From positions 1-64,000 of the forward strand of contig NZ_BCPY01000003.1 of assembly GCF_001544195.1 (NCBI RefSeq): 64,000 nucleotides of DNA, in the 5' to 3' direction. The notes beneath the pieces were generated by a model. That model saw nothing but the letters and a program-made list of their open reading frames with translations, did not search any database and had not been told where the DNA came from. The translations under genes and the position numbers were made by a program. Of this stretch, positions 54,101 to 63,472 are shown piece by piece. The DNA is from Tetragenococcus solitarius NBRC 100494. Its GTDB lineage: Bacteria; Bacillota; Bacilli; Lactobacillales; Enterococcaceae. The number at the start of each line of letters is the position of its first letter. The first letter of the stretch is position 1.

Positions 54101-56299
54101 TTGTTGACAATAAAAGGAAATACTGAGCAAGATATTTCTATCTCTTCTCAGCTTACTGACATGAAAGTCATCAAACGTGATGGACGTTTAGTTGCGTTTA
54201 ATGCACAAAAAATCTATCATGCTTTAGTTAAAGCAAAAGAACATCTACAAGGGGAACTAACACCCCTTGATCACAAAAAAATCAATCGAATTGTAGAGCA
54301 GGTCATTAGCGAAATTCGTTACCGTTTCAGACAAAATATTAAAATTTACGAAATTCAAAATATCGTAGAACATATGCTTTTAGAAAATCATGAATACGAA
54401 CTAGCACAAGAATATATTCATTATCGAACACAACGAGATTTTAAGCGTAGTCAAGCGACAGATATCAATTTTAGTATTGACCAACTAATGAGCAAAGAAC
54501 AAACGGTGGTTAACGAAAATGCCAACAAAGATAGCGATGTGTTTAATACTCAACGGGATTTAACCGCTGGTATTGTGGGAAAATCAATTGGCCTTAAGAT
54601 GTTGCCGCTGCATGTAGCCAATGCGCATCAAAAAGGAGATATTCACTACCATGATTTAGATTACCAACCTTATGCTCCCATGACCAATTGTTGCTTAATC
54701 GACTTTGAAGGGATGTTAAACCATGGATTTAAAATCGGTAACGCTGAAGTAGAATCACCCAAATCTATCCAAACAGCAACGGCGCAAATTTCTCAGATTA
54801 TTGCAAATGTTGCTTCTAGCCAATACGGTGGTTGCTCTGCCGACCGCTTAGATGAAACTCTGGCACCTTTTGCTAAGCTAAACTACCAAAAACATCTCGA
54901 CGATGCAAGATATTGGATAAACGACACCACGCAACAAGAAAAGTTTGCCAAAGAAAAAACTAAAAAAGATATTTTCGATGCTATGCAAAGCTTGGAGTAC
55001 GAAATTAATACATTATTTACTTCTAATGGGCAAACACCCTTTACTTCTATTGGGTTTGGCCTAGGAACAGACTGGTTTGCCAGACAGATTCAAACAGCGA
55101 TCTTACAAAATCGAATCCAAGGTTTAGGTAGTGAACATCGCACAGCGATCTTTCCAAAATTAATTTTTAGCATCAAACGCGGAACAAACTTAAACCCAGA
55201 AGACCCTAATTACGATATCAAACAACTCGCTTTAGAGTGTGCTACTAAAAGAATGTATCCTGATATCTTAAATTACGACAAGATTGTTGAGTTAACAGGT
55301 AGCTTTAAAGTACCAATGGGTTGCCGCTCGTTTTTACAAGGTTGGAAAAACGAGCAAGGAGAAGAAGTTAACGTAGGTCGAATGAATCTAGGTGTTGTGA
55401 CAGTGAATTTACCTCGAATTGCCATACAAGCCGATGGAGATATGGATAAATTTTGGCAAATCTTTAAGGAACGCTTGAGTATTGCTAAAGATGCGCTTGT
55501 TTATCGTATGAACCGCTGTAAACAAGCCTCTCCAGCCAATGCTCCAATTCTTTATATGTATGGGGCTTTTGGGAGACGTTTAAATCGCGAGGATGCAGTA
55601 GATGAATTATTTAAAAATAAACGAGCAACGGTTTCTCTTGGTTATATTGGTTTATATGAAACAGCAGCCGCATTTTATGGACAAGAATGGGAAAATAACA
55701 CAGAAGCTAAAGATTTTACCTTAGTGATTGTTAAAGAGCTAAAAAAATACACGGACAAATGGGGGACAGAATATGGTTATCATTTCAGTGTTTATTCAAC
55801 ACCTAGTGAAAGCTTAACCGATCGTTTCTGTCGTTTAGACACTGAAAAATTTGGTGTGATAGAAAATATCACCGACAAAGAATATTATACAAATAGTTTC
55901 CATTATGATATCCGCAAGAATCCCACACCTTTTGAAAAATTGGACTTTGAAAAAGAATATCCAAAATATTGTTCTGGCGGTTTCATTCATTACTGTGAAT
56001 ACCCTGTTTTGCAACAAAATCCAAAAGCACTTGAAGCTGTCTGGGACTATTCTTATGATCGTGTAGGCTATCTAGGAACAAATACCCCGATTGATCATTG
56101 CTATGAATGTGGTTTTGAGGGCGACTTTAAGGCCACAGCAAGAGGATTTGAGTGCCCACAGTGTGGAAATCATGATCCTAAAACTTGTGATGTAGTCAAA
56201 CGTACTTGCGGCTATTTAGGTAATCCGCAAGCTCGTCCTATGGTTCATGGTCGGCATAAGGAAATTGCTTCTCGTGTAAAACATATGAAAAATGATTAA
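54101..56299 (+). CDS. nrdD: Anaerobic ribonucleoside-triphosphate reductase NrdD
   Basis: A 732-residue class III reductase that makes dNTPs without oxygen. An ATP-cone allosteric domain (about 20-110, KVIKRDGRLVAFNAQKI) is followed by the ten-stranded barrel. Four zinc-binding cysteines appear in CYECGFEG and CPQCGNH, and the glycyl-radical motif RTCGYLGNPQARP is near the C-terminus. The start is a TTG 9 bases after AAAAAGGAG. The earlier TTG lies before that SD. Confidence 0.95.
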   Translation: MLTIKGNTEQDISISSQLTDMKVIKRDGRLVAFNAQKIYHALVKAKEHLQGELTPLDHKKINRIVEQVISEIRYRFRQNIKIYEIQNIVEHMLLENHEYELAQEYIHYRTQRDFKRSQATDINFSIDQLMSKEQTVVNENANKDSDVFNTQRDLTAGIVGKSIGLKMLPLHVANAHQKGDIHYHDLDYQPYAPMTNCCLIDFEGMLNHGFKIGNAEVESPKSIQTATAQISQIIANVASSQYGGCSADRLDETLAPFAKLNYQKHLDDARYWINDTTQQEKFAKEKTKKDIFDAMQSLEYEINTLFTSNGQTPFTSIGFGLGTDWFARQIQTAILQNRIQGLGSEHRTAIFPKLIFSIKRGTNLNPEDPNYDIKQLALECATKRMYPDILNYDKIVELTGSFKVPMGCRSFLQGWKNEQGEEVNVGRMNLGVVTVNLPRIAIQADGDMDKFWQIFKERLSIAKDALVYRMNRCKQASPANAPILYMYGAFGRRLNREDAVDELFKNKRATVSLGYIGLYETAAAFYGQEWENNTEAKDFTLVIVKELKKYTDKWGTEYGYHFSVYSTPSESLTDRFCRLDTEKFGVIENITDKEYYTNSFHYDIRKNPTPFEKLDFEKEYPKYCSGGFIHYCEYPVLQQNPKALEAVWDYSYDRVGYLGTNTPIDHCYECGFEGDFKATARGFECPQCGNHDPKTCDVVKRTCGYLGNPQARPMVHGRHKEIASRVKHMKND

Positions 56300-56310
56300 G
56301 GAGGGCTATA

Positions 56311-56913
56311 TTGCGTAATCCAAGACCCAAAGAGTGGCAAGCAAAAGATTATAGCCACAATTATATTGCTGATTACAAACCATTTAATTTTGTTGATGGT
56401 GAAGGCGTAAGAAACAGCCTATATGTGAGTGGTTGTCTTTTTGCTTGTGAAGGCTGTTTTAATAAAGCTGTACAAAGTTTTCGCTATGGCAAACCTTTTA
56501 CCCAAGAGTTGGAAGATCAAATCATTGATGACCTTGCTCCAGAATATGTGCAAGGATTGACCCTTTTAGGCGGTGAACCCTTTTTAAACACGCCGGTCTG
56601 CTTACAAGTTATCAACCGAAGTAGAGAAATCTATGGAAATAAAAAGGATATTTGGAGTTGGTCAGGCTACACTTTTGAAGAACTATTACAAGACACTGAT
56701 GATAAGCTGGAAATGCTCGCAAAAATTGATATACTAGTCGATGGGCGTTTTGAGCTAAGTAAAAAAGATTTAAATTTGCAATTTCGCGGCAGCAGCAATC
56801 AACGAATTATTGATGTAAAAAAATCTTTAAAAGCTGGGCATGCAATTATCTGGGAAAAATGTCACGATGCTGAGAAACAGTATGAACAAATCAAAAAACA
56901 AGATTTAATCTAA
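56311..56913 (+). CDS. nrdG: Anaerobic ribonucleotide reductase activating enzyme NrdG
   Basis: A 200-residue radical SAM activase. The 4Fe-4S motif is CLFACEGC (CX3CX2C), with SAM-binding TLLGGEPFLN near residue 88. It puts the glycyl radical on NrdD using reduced flavodoxin. It starts with TTG six bases after AAGGAGG, directly downstream of nrdD. The next sequence is a structured intergenic element. Confidence 0.94.
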   Translation: MRNPRPKEWQAKDYSHNYIADYKPFNFVDGEGVRNSLYVSGCLFACEGCFNKAVQSFRYGKPFTQELEDQIIDDLAPEYVQGLTLLGGEPFLNTPVCLQVINRSREIYGNKKDIWSWSGYTFEELLQDTDDKLEMLAKIDILVDGRFELSKKDLNLQFRGSSNQRIIDVKKSLKAGHAIIWEKCHDAEKQYEQIKKQDLI

Positions 56914-56952
56914 ACAATAAGAATGGAACTGTGACATAAGTAAAAACAAGAC

Positions 56953-57050
56953 AAAAATATCCGAATTCTATTTGATAAGATTCCCTAATTGTCGTGAATT
57001 TGCGACGAAATCGCAGGAGTAATCGCTCTTATAGTTCGGATATTTTTATT
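56953..57050 (+). repeat. Structured intergenic element, probable nrdDG terminator
   Basis: AAAAATATCCGAA (56953..56965) and TTCGGATATTTTT (57035..57047) form a perfect 13-bp outer stem over about 70 bases. Inside are a second ATAAGA/TCTTAT pairing and small GTCG/CGAC and GCGA/TCGC hairpins. A T-rich tail follows. It resembles the dispersed intergenic hairpin repeats of Enterococcaceae more than a simple terminator. Confidence 0.55.
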
Positions 57051-57055
57051 ATTAA

Positions 57056-57085
57056 AGGAGCTTATAGCACAGCTCCTATTTTTTA
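57056..57085 (+). terminator. Terminator-like hairpin
   Basis: AGGAGCT (57056..57062) and AGCTCCT (57071..57077) with an 8-nt loop, followed by ATTTTTTATT. It could be a second stop signal for nrdDG. Confidence 0.65.
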
Positions 57086-57118
57086 TTAACCAAGCATTTG
57101 TTTTAATTATTTCATCAG

Positions 57119-57151
57119 TTTTTTTGTTGTTTTTCGTAAACAACAAAAAAA
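57119..57151. terminator. Bidirectional terminator between nrdG and dinB
   Basis: A perfect 14-bp stem (57119..57132 with 57138..57151) with a TTCGT loop. The arms begin and end in seven T/A, so a U tract follows in either direction. It would stop dinB transcription on the minus strand. Confidence 0.7.
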
Positions 57152-57215
57152 TTTAGTAAAAGACTATGTTCCTTAAAAGAACAGATGCTGTTTATCGATA
57201 ATAAAAAAGCTGTCC

Positions 57216-58343
57216 TCATTTATAAGGATCGCCTGTTTCCCATAAAGGAAGGACAATATTCTCATACATTAACGGGTCTAAATTCGTCATTGTAATCCCT
57301 AAAAGCCGTATCCCTTTTTCGACTTGAGCAACCTCTTCAAAGATTAAACTAGCTTGGGAAAAGATTTCATCTTTTTGATAGATATATTCTTGTACTGTAA
57401 CGCGTCTAGTAATTGTCTCAAAATCAGAGTAACGTAGTTTTAATACCACTGTTTTTCCATGCTTTTGCTCTTTTTTTAAACTTTCTGTTACTTGCTCTGC
57501 CATAATTCTTAGCTGTGATAGGCATTCCTGTTCACTCGTTAAGGCTTTGCCGTAAGTTCGCTCACGTCCAACAGACTTACGTTCTCTAGTGACTTGAACA
57601 GGAGAATTATGGATTCCGCGAACCTTCCGATAAAGAGAGTATCCCATTTTCCCAAAAATCTGGATTAATTCCATTTCACTTTTTTGGTAAAGATCATTTC
57701 CCGTGTAGATCCCTAACTCATGCATTTTAGGGACGGTTTTTTTACCTACGCCATGAAACTTTTCGATAGGTAAATCGCGCAAAAAATCAACAGCTTCATC
57801 CGGTGTAACTACCGTCAGGCCTCTTGGTTTTTGATAATCTGAAGCTAATTTGGCTAAAAATTTGTTATAACTGACACCAGCTGAACAAGTCAAATGAACT
57901 TCTTGCCAAATATCATGTTGAATCAATTTAGCGATTTTTATCGCTGAGCTACTATTTATTTTATTATTTGTCACATCTAAATAGGCTTCATCAATTGACA
58001 CAGGTTCAATGACATCAGTATAACAATGGAAAATTTCACGTATTTTTTGGGAAATCTCTCGGTATTTTTGGTGATTACCTGGAACAAAAGTCGCGTGGGG
58101 ACATAATTCATAAGCTTTTTGTGCACTCATTGCTGAATGGATACCATATTTACGCGCCTTATAGTTCGCAGTTGTCACAACGCCACGCCCACCTGTATCT
58201 TTAGGATGACGAGCGATCACAAGTGGATGTTGGGCTAGTTTTGGATGATCTCTTTCTTCAACTGAAGCAAAGAAAGCGTCCATATCAATATGGATAACTT
58301 TACGCGAAGTATCATTTTTTAATGGAAATTGTAAGCCGTTCAT
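57216..58343 (-). CDS. dinB: DNA polymerase IV
   Basis: A 375-residue Y-family translesion polymerase. Catalytic residues lie in HIDMDAFFASVEE (about 18-30) and in VSIDEAYLDVT (about 119-129). A helix-hairpin-helix (FHGVGKKTVPKMHELGI) is near residue 195 and the little-finger domain is C-terminal. I did not find a clear beta-clamp motif at the very end beyond the final hydrophobic residues. The ATG six bases after AGGTGGGG is preferred over the GTG within that SD. Confidence 0.95.
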   Translation of the reverse strand: MNGLQFPLKNDTSRKVIHIDMDAFFASVEERDHPKLAQHPLVIARHPKDTGGRGVVTTANYKARKYGIHSAMSAQKAYELCPHATFVPGNHQKYREISQKIREIFHCYTDVIEPVSIDEAYLDVTNNKINSSSAIKIAKLIQHDIWQEVHLTCSAGVSYNKFLAKLASDYQKPRGLTVVTPDEAVDFLRDLPIEKFHGVGKKTVPKMHELGIYTGNDLYQKSEMELIQIFGKMGYSLYRKVRGIHNSPVQVTRERKSVGRERTYGKALTSEQECLSQLRIMAEQVTESLKKEQKHGKTVVLKLRYSDFETITRRVTVQEYIYQKDEIFSQASLIFEEVAQVEKGIRLLGITMTNLDPLMYENIVLPLWETGDPYK

Positions 58344-58396
58344 CTTCCCCACCTCAATTCCATTATACTCAAACGAACGTTCCCCTGCAAATTGTT

Positions 58397-59263
58397 CTAT
58401 TTATTTAGCTCGTGATAGGCATTATAGACCTTTTGTTTTTTTAATTTGTTTTGCTTGGCTACCTCTTTAATTGCATCATTAGGTCTAAGACCTGTAGCGA
58501 TGAACTGCTTTACTTGTTCTTTTAAAGGGGCTTGTGGTAATGATATATCAACTTCTTGTTCCGACTGACCTTCAACAAGGAGACAGCACTCCCCTTTCAG
58601 TGTATTTTCAGTTAAATATTCCTTTAATTCAGCTAAGGTTCCACGAAGATATTCTTCATGGATTTTAGTTAATTCTCGACAAATAACAGCTTTTCTTTGA
58701 GGATTAAATACTTCATTCATATTTGAAACAGTATTTTTTAAACGATAAGGCGATTCGTAAAAAATCAAGGTCGCTTTATTTGCTGCTAAATTTTGCAAAA
58801 CTTCTTGCTGGTCTTTTTTCTTACGAGGCAAAAAACCGTAAAAGTAATGAGGTTGCACTGTTAAACCTGAAGCAATTAAAGCAGTCAAGCCAGCCGTAGG
58901 TCCTGGCAAAGAAATAACCGGGATTTCTTCTTGGATACAGCTAGCGACTAATTCTTGACCTGGATCACTTACTGAAGGCATGCCGGCATCACTCACTTGA
59001 GCAATTGTCTGCCCTTGTTTTAATAAAGCTAAAAATTCAGGGATGCGCTGCTTATAGTTATGTTCATGCAAACTTTTTTGTGACACAGAAATCTCAAAAT
59101 GATTTAATAATTTTTGCGTATTTCGTGTATCCTCACTAGCGATTAAATCAGTTGACTTTAAGGTGTTTACTCCACGTACAGACATATCATCTAAATTGCC
59201 AATGGGCGTTGGAACAAGGTATAATTTCCCAGCAGTTTTTTTATAACTTTTTTGTTTTTTCAA
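58397..59263 (-). CDS. rsmI: 16S rRNA (cytidine(1402)-2'-O)-methyltransferase RsmI
   Basis: A 288-residue tetrapyrrole-methylase-fold enzyme with YLVPTPIGNLDDMSVRG near the start, SEDTRNTQKLL, VSDAGMPSVSDPG (about 87-99), LPGPTAGLTALIASG and FYESPYRL. It modifies the same nucleotide as RsmH. The start is taken as a TTG six bases after TGGAGG. An ATG eight codons earlier lies in the T tract of an upstream terminator and before this SD. An intrinsic terminator just ahead partly separates it from yabA. Confidence 0.93.
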   Translation of the reverse strand: MKKQKSYKKTAGKLYLVPTPIGNLDDMSVRGVNTLKSTDLIASEDTRNTQKLLNHFEISVSQKSLHEHNYKQRIPEFLALLKQGQTIAQVSDAGMPSVSDPGQELVASCIQEEIPVISLPGPTAGLTALIASGLTVQPHYFYGFLPRKKKDQQEVLQNLAANKATLIFYESPYRLKNTVSNMNEVFNPQRKAVICRELTKIHEEYLRGTLAELKEYLTENTLKGECCLLVEGQSEQEVDISLPQAPLKEQVKQFIATGLRPNDAIKEVAKQNKLKKQKVYNAYHELNK

Positions 59264-59286
59264 TACGATCCTCCATTCATTTTTCA

Positions 59287-59320
59287 TAAAAAAAGACTGG
59301 GTATCAATACTGATCCAGTC
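59287..59320 (-). terminator. Terminator/attenuator between yabA and rsmI
   Basis: GACTGG (59295..59300) pairs with CCAGTC (59315..59320), extended by ATCA/TGAT after a 2-nt bulge, and seven T follow on the minus strand. It lies 5 bases after the yabA stop. Confidence 0.75.
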
Positions 59321-59325
59321 CGTTT

Positions 59326-59682
59326 TTATTTATTACCACTATCTCGGTAAATTACTTCTAAACAAAAGGCACAAGGTTCGTCGTGCTCGCGCCTAGAGCC
59401 GTATAGATCGTAACAAACATGAAAGCCTTCTTCATAAATCTTTTCAAGATTCAGCCGTGATTGTGAAAGCTCTTGTTTCTCTTTTCCTGCTTGATTAGCA
59501 TCCTTATGACTCAATTCATGAATATGTTCTCTTAAACGTTGATTTTCTAATTCCAAGGTTGTATTTTTTTCCACTAGTTCTTGTAAAGAACCTTTCATTT
59601 CCATTAAATTTTGCGATAACTTTTGTAAGTCTTCTTCAAACTCATTTAACCCATCGTATAAAGTACGTTTATCCATCGACAT
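59326..59682 (-). CDS. yabA: Replication initiation control protein YabA
   Basis: A 118-residue regulator. An N-terminal coiled coil (about 5-60, LYDGLNEFEEDLQKLSQ) forms a tetramer. The C-terminal zinc-binding domain has the HxC...CxxC pattern (FHVCYDLYG, then EPCAFCLEVIYR). It binds DnaA and DnaN to limit over-initiation. Its start overlaps the ricT stop by 14 bases, or 8 if a second ATG two codons later is used. Confidence 0.94.
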   Translation of the reverse strand: MSMDKRTLYDGLNEFEEDLQKLSQNLMEMKGSLQELVEKNTTLELENQRLREHIHELSHKDANQAGKEKQELSQSRLNLEKIYEEGFHVCYDLYGSRREHDEPCAFCLEVIYRDSGNK

Positions 59683-60508
59683 TCATATCACCTGCTTTAA
59701 GCGTATCCTTCAATTCTTCATAATCGTATTCTACAGGAATTTGTTGGCTTGTTAAACGAACTTTTACGACCCGACTTAATAAATTAAGCCCAACGACGCG
59801 CCCTTTACCGTCAGGTGTAAAAATCGTCGTTCCATAATCCGGAAGTTCTTTTTTAGCAGCTACGTAGGTGTCATTTTCGTAATTTAAACAACACATTAAC
59901 CGGCCACATAAGCCTGAAATCTTACTTGGATTTAAAGAAAGGCCTTGGTCTTTAGCCATTTTTATAGAAACTGGCGCAAATTCTCCCAAAAAAGTTGAGC
60001 AACATAATTGCCGACCACAGGGACCAATACCGCCAACAATTTTCGCCTGATCCCTTACCCCAATCTGCCGTAATTCAATTCTTGTTTTAAAAATACTTGC
60101 CAATTGTTTAACAAGCTTTCTAAAATCAATCCGAGCTTCTGCGGTGAAATAAAAAATTATTTTACTGCGATCAAAAGTATAGGCCGCATCCACTAATTTC
60201 ATTTCTACTTGATGCTTATGTATCTTTTGTCTAGCGATTCTTAAAGCCTCTTTAGCATCTTGTTGATTTTTCATATCTTGCGATAACTCTTCCGGAGTTG
60301 CTTTGTGTAAAATTGGCTTTATATGTCCGGGCAGATCTTTTTCTGCCACCTTTTTATTACTCATCACAACATCAGCAATTGTTTTTACTTGTTTGCTTTC
60401 GACTAAAACTTTATCACCGCATGAAATTTTTTCACCATTTGTAAAAAAATAATCAATACGCCCGGTTTTATGGTAACGAACGCCGACTACATTATCCACG
60501 TCACTCAT
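59669..60508 (-). CDS. ricT: PSP1 domain protein RicT/YaaT
   Basis: A 279-residue PSP1-superfamily protein. Conserved cysteines occur in GGIGPCGRQLCCSTFLGEF and GLCGRLMCCLNYEN (about 155-220). In B. subtilis YaaT joins RicA and RicF in an Fe-S complex that promotes mRNA maturation by RNase Y. It sits between holB and yabA as in most Firmicutes. Confidence 0.93.
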   Translation of the reverse strand: MSDVDNVVGVRYHKTGRIDYFFTNGEKISCGDKVLVESKQVKTIADVVMSNKKVAEKDLPGHIKPILHKATPEELSQDMKNQQDAKEALRIARQKIHKHQVEMKLVDAAYTFDRSKIIFYFTAEARIDFRKLVKQLASIFKTRIELRQIGVRDQAKIVGGIGPCGRQLCCSTFLGEFAPVSIKMAKDQGLSLNPSKISGLCGRLMCCLNYENDTYVAAKKELPDYGTTIFTPDGKGRVVGLNLLSRVVKVRLTSQQIPVEYDYEELKDTLKAGDMNVDG

Positions 60509-60522
60509 CCTTTCCTAAGGAA

Positions 60523-61455
60523 TTAGCCAATGATCCGCAATGCCAACTGTTCAGCTATGCCTTGAAAAGCTACATTAGCTGCTAGTTTTTTCTGTGCTTG
60601 CAAAATCAGCTCAAGTATATCATTCATGTGCTGGGTCTTTTGTCTATTGTCCAATGAACGACTGCGCTCATTTTGAAAATAAGCTAAAAGTATCGCAAAA
60701 ATCATTTGTTGTTGTTCTTTTTCTTTTGCCTGGGCCACTATTTTTTTTTGTACATAAATAAAAGCCTGTGGATCCTTATTTTTTAAGTAGTTAAACCACT
60801 TAGCTACAATTTCCCTAGTCTCATTAAACCATTCATTTTCAGAGATTTCAACTGCTTTATCATAACTATTCGTTAGTTTTGTAACGAGTTGAGCTAGATT
60901 TTTTGGTATATTTTTTTCTTCTAACTGTCTAATTAGATATTCTTGCGCCAAGGGTGTAAAATGTAATATTTGGCAACGAGATTGTATTGTAGGCAATATT
61001 TTCCCTAATATATTCGTCTCCAAAACGGCGACTGAATTTCCAGGAGGTTCTTCTAACAATTTTAATAGGCTATTCGCAGCGCTTGGATTCATTTTATCCG
61101 CCTGCTGCAGAATAAAGATTTGTGTTCCTTTTTCAAAACTGCTTTTTGAAAGTTCTGCTTGCAATTGACGAATCTGATCAACTTTTATCGTCTGTCCTTC
61201 TGGTTCAATCAATTGAACATTCGGATGTTCTCCTTCATTAATTCGCCTACAGTTGACACAGTGTTCACAAGGATTTCCTTTATCAACATTTAGGCATAAT
61301 AGACGCTTCGCTAGCCATAAGGCCATCTCGTGCTTACCACAACCATTGTCACCTTCAAAAATATAAGCATGAGCCAAACGCTCATGCTCTACATTTCTTT
61401 TTATTTGTGAATATACAAGTGGCTGGCTTTGGGCTAAAAAGTTTTCTTCTCCCAT
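60523..61455 (-). CDS. holB: DNA polymerase III subunit delta'
   Basis: A 310-residue clamp-loader subunit. The P-loop reads GDNGCGKHEMA near residue 35, and a four-cysteine zinc module (CLNVDKGNPCEHCVNC) is near 58-73. LLKLLEEPPGNSVAVL and TIQSRCQILHF (sensor region, SRC) follow. The chosen ATG has AAGGAG upstream and lies between the darA stop and holB. The longer frame runs back through darA and is not used. Confidence 0.94.
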   Translation of the reverse strand: MGEENFLAQSQPLVYSQIKRNVEHERLAHAYIFEGDNGCGKHEMALWLAKRLLCLNVDKGNPCEHCVNCRRINEGEHPNVQLIEPEGQTIKVDQIRQLQAELSKSSFEKGTQIFILQQADKMNPSAANSLLKLLEEPPGNSVAVLETNILGKILPTIQSRCQILHFTPLAQEYLIRQLEEKNIPKNLAQLVTKLTNSYDKAVEISENEWFNETREIVAKWFNYLKNKDPQAFIYVQKKIVAQAKEKEQQQMIFAILLAYFQNERSRSLDNRQKTQHMNDILELILQAQKKLAANVAFQGIAEQLALRIIG

Positions 61456-61487
61456 TTCTATTCTCCTTGTATCTTTATACCAATACC

Positions 61488-62470
<983 letters not shown>

Positions 62471-62497
62471 TCTGACTCCCCCTTTTTAAACCTTTAT

Positions 62498-63094
62498 CTA
62501 TATTTCTGTTCTACCCTCTACAGCTTTCGATAAAGTCACTTCATCGGCATATTCAATGTCGCTGCCGACAGATAATCCGTGTGCAAGACGTGTTACTCTA
62601 ATACCTGCTGGTTTAATTAAACGCGAAAGATACATCGCTGTCGCTTCACCTTCTGTAGAAGCATTGGTTGCAATAATAACCTCTTTGACCTCTTCATTTT
62701 CTAAACGTTTTATTAAATTGGGAATATTAATATCTTCTGGACCAGTTCCTTCCATCGGAGAAAGTACTCCATGCAGTACATGATAGAGTCCTTGATATTC
62801 TTTCATTTTTTCTAAGGCCATCACATCCTTAGGTTCTTCTACTACCAAGATTGTTGAACGATCTCGTGTAGTATTTGCACATATCTCGCAAGGATCATCT
62901 TCGGTAATATTTCCGCAGACACTACAATAAGTTAAATCCCGCTTAACACTTAATAGAGATTTAGCAAAATCATTCACTGTTTCATCTTTCATATCAATCG
63001 TATAAAAGGCTAAACGTGTCGCTGTTTTTTGGCCGATACCAGGTAAATTCATATAACTTGCAATCAAACGAGCGATGGGTTCTGGATATTGCAC
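62498..63094 (-). CDS. recR: Recombination protein RecR
   Basis: A 198-residue recombination mediator, exactly the usual length. A helix-hairpin-helix ([17 protein letters not shown]) opens the protein. The four-cysteine zinc finger [16 protein letters not shown] (about 57-72) and a Toprim domain (about 80-175) follow. It loads RecA with RecFO. It starts with GTG 8 bases after AAAGGAG. The earlier in-frame start lacks an SD. Confidence 0.95.
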   Translation of the reverse strand: MQYPEPIARLIASYMNLPGIGQKTATRLAFYTIDMKDETVNDFAKSLLSVKRDLTYCSVCGNITEDDPCEICANTTRDRSTILVVEEPKDVMALEKMKEYQGLYHVLHGVLSPMEGTGPEDINIPNLIKRLENEEVKEVIIATNASTEGEATAMYLSRLIKPAGIRVTRLAHGLSVGSDIEYADEVTLSKAVEGRTEI

Positions 63095-63142
63095 AATTAA
63101 AACTCCTTTATTAACAAACCAGTAAAACAGCATTGACGTTGT

Positions 63143-63454
63143 TTACATTCCTGGAAGATTCTTCGTGTATTTTCCCATGGTTTGTTTTGTTTCATTTTCT
63201 ATATTTTTCAAACAATCATTAACAGCTGATACGATAAGGTCCTGTAACATTTCTGGATCTTCTGGATCGATCACATCTTCTTTAATTTGTACATCTTTGA
63301 CTGTACGATCACCTGTTGCTATAACTTTTACATAATCATTAGCCGCTTTTCCGACAAATTCTTTTTTATTTAATTCTTCCTGTTCTTTTTCCATATCTTT
63401 TTGCATTTTTTGCACTTGTTTCATCATGCCTTGCATGTTTCCCATGCCTTTCAT
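63143..63454 (-). CDS. Nucleoid-associated protein YbaB/EbfC
   Basis: A 103-residue YbaB/EbfC protein. A Met/Gln-rich N-terminal helix pair ([22 protein letters not shown]) and the beta core with [22 protein letters not shown] are typical. It dimerises and binds DNA. It lies between dnaX and recR, its usual place. The SD is weak (GTGAAGAG). Confidence 0.93.
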   Translation of the reverse strand: MKGMGNMQGMMKQVQKMQKDMEKEQEELNKKEFVGKAANDYVKVIATGDRTVKDVQIKEDVIDPEDPEMLQDLIVSAVNDCLKNIENETKQTMGKYTKNLPGM

Positions 63455-63472
63455 ATCTCTTCACTCCATTTT

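Noticed and set aside
57160..57215. SOS (LexA/DinR) box near dinB
   Set aside because: This is the 3' side of dinB, and no GAAC-N4-GTTC type site was found upstream of its start near 58350 either.
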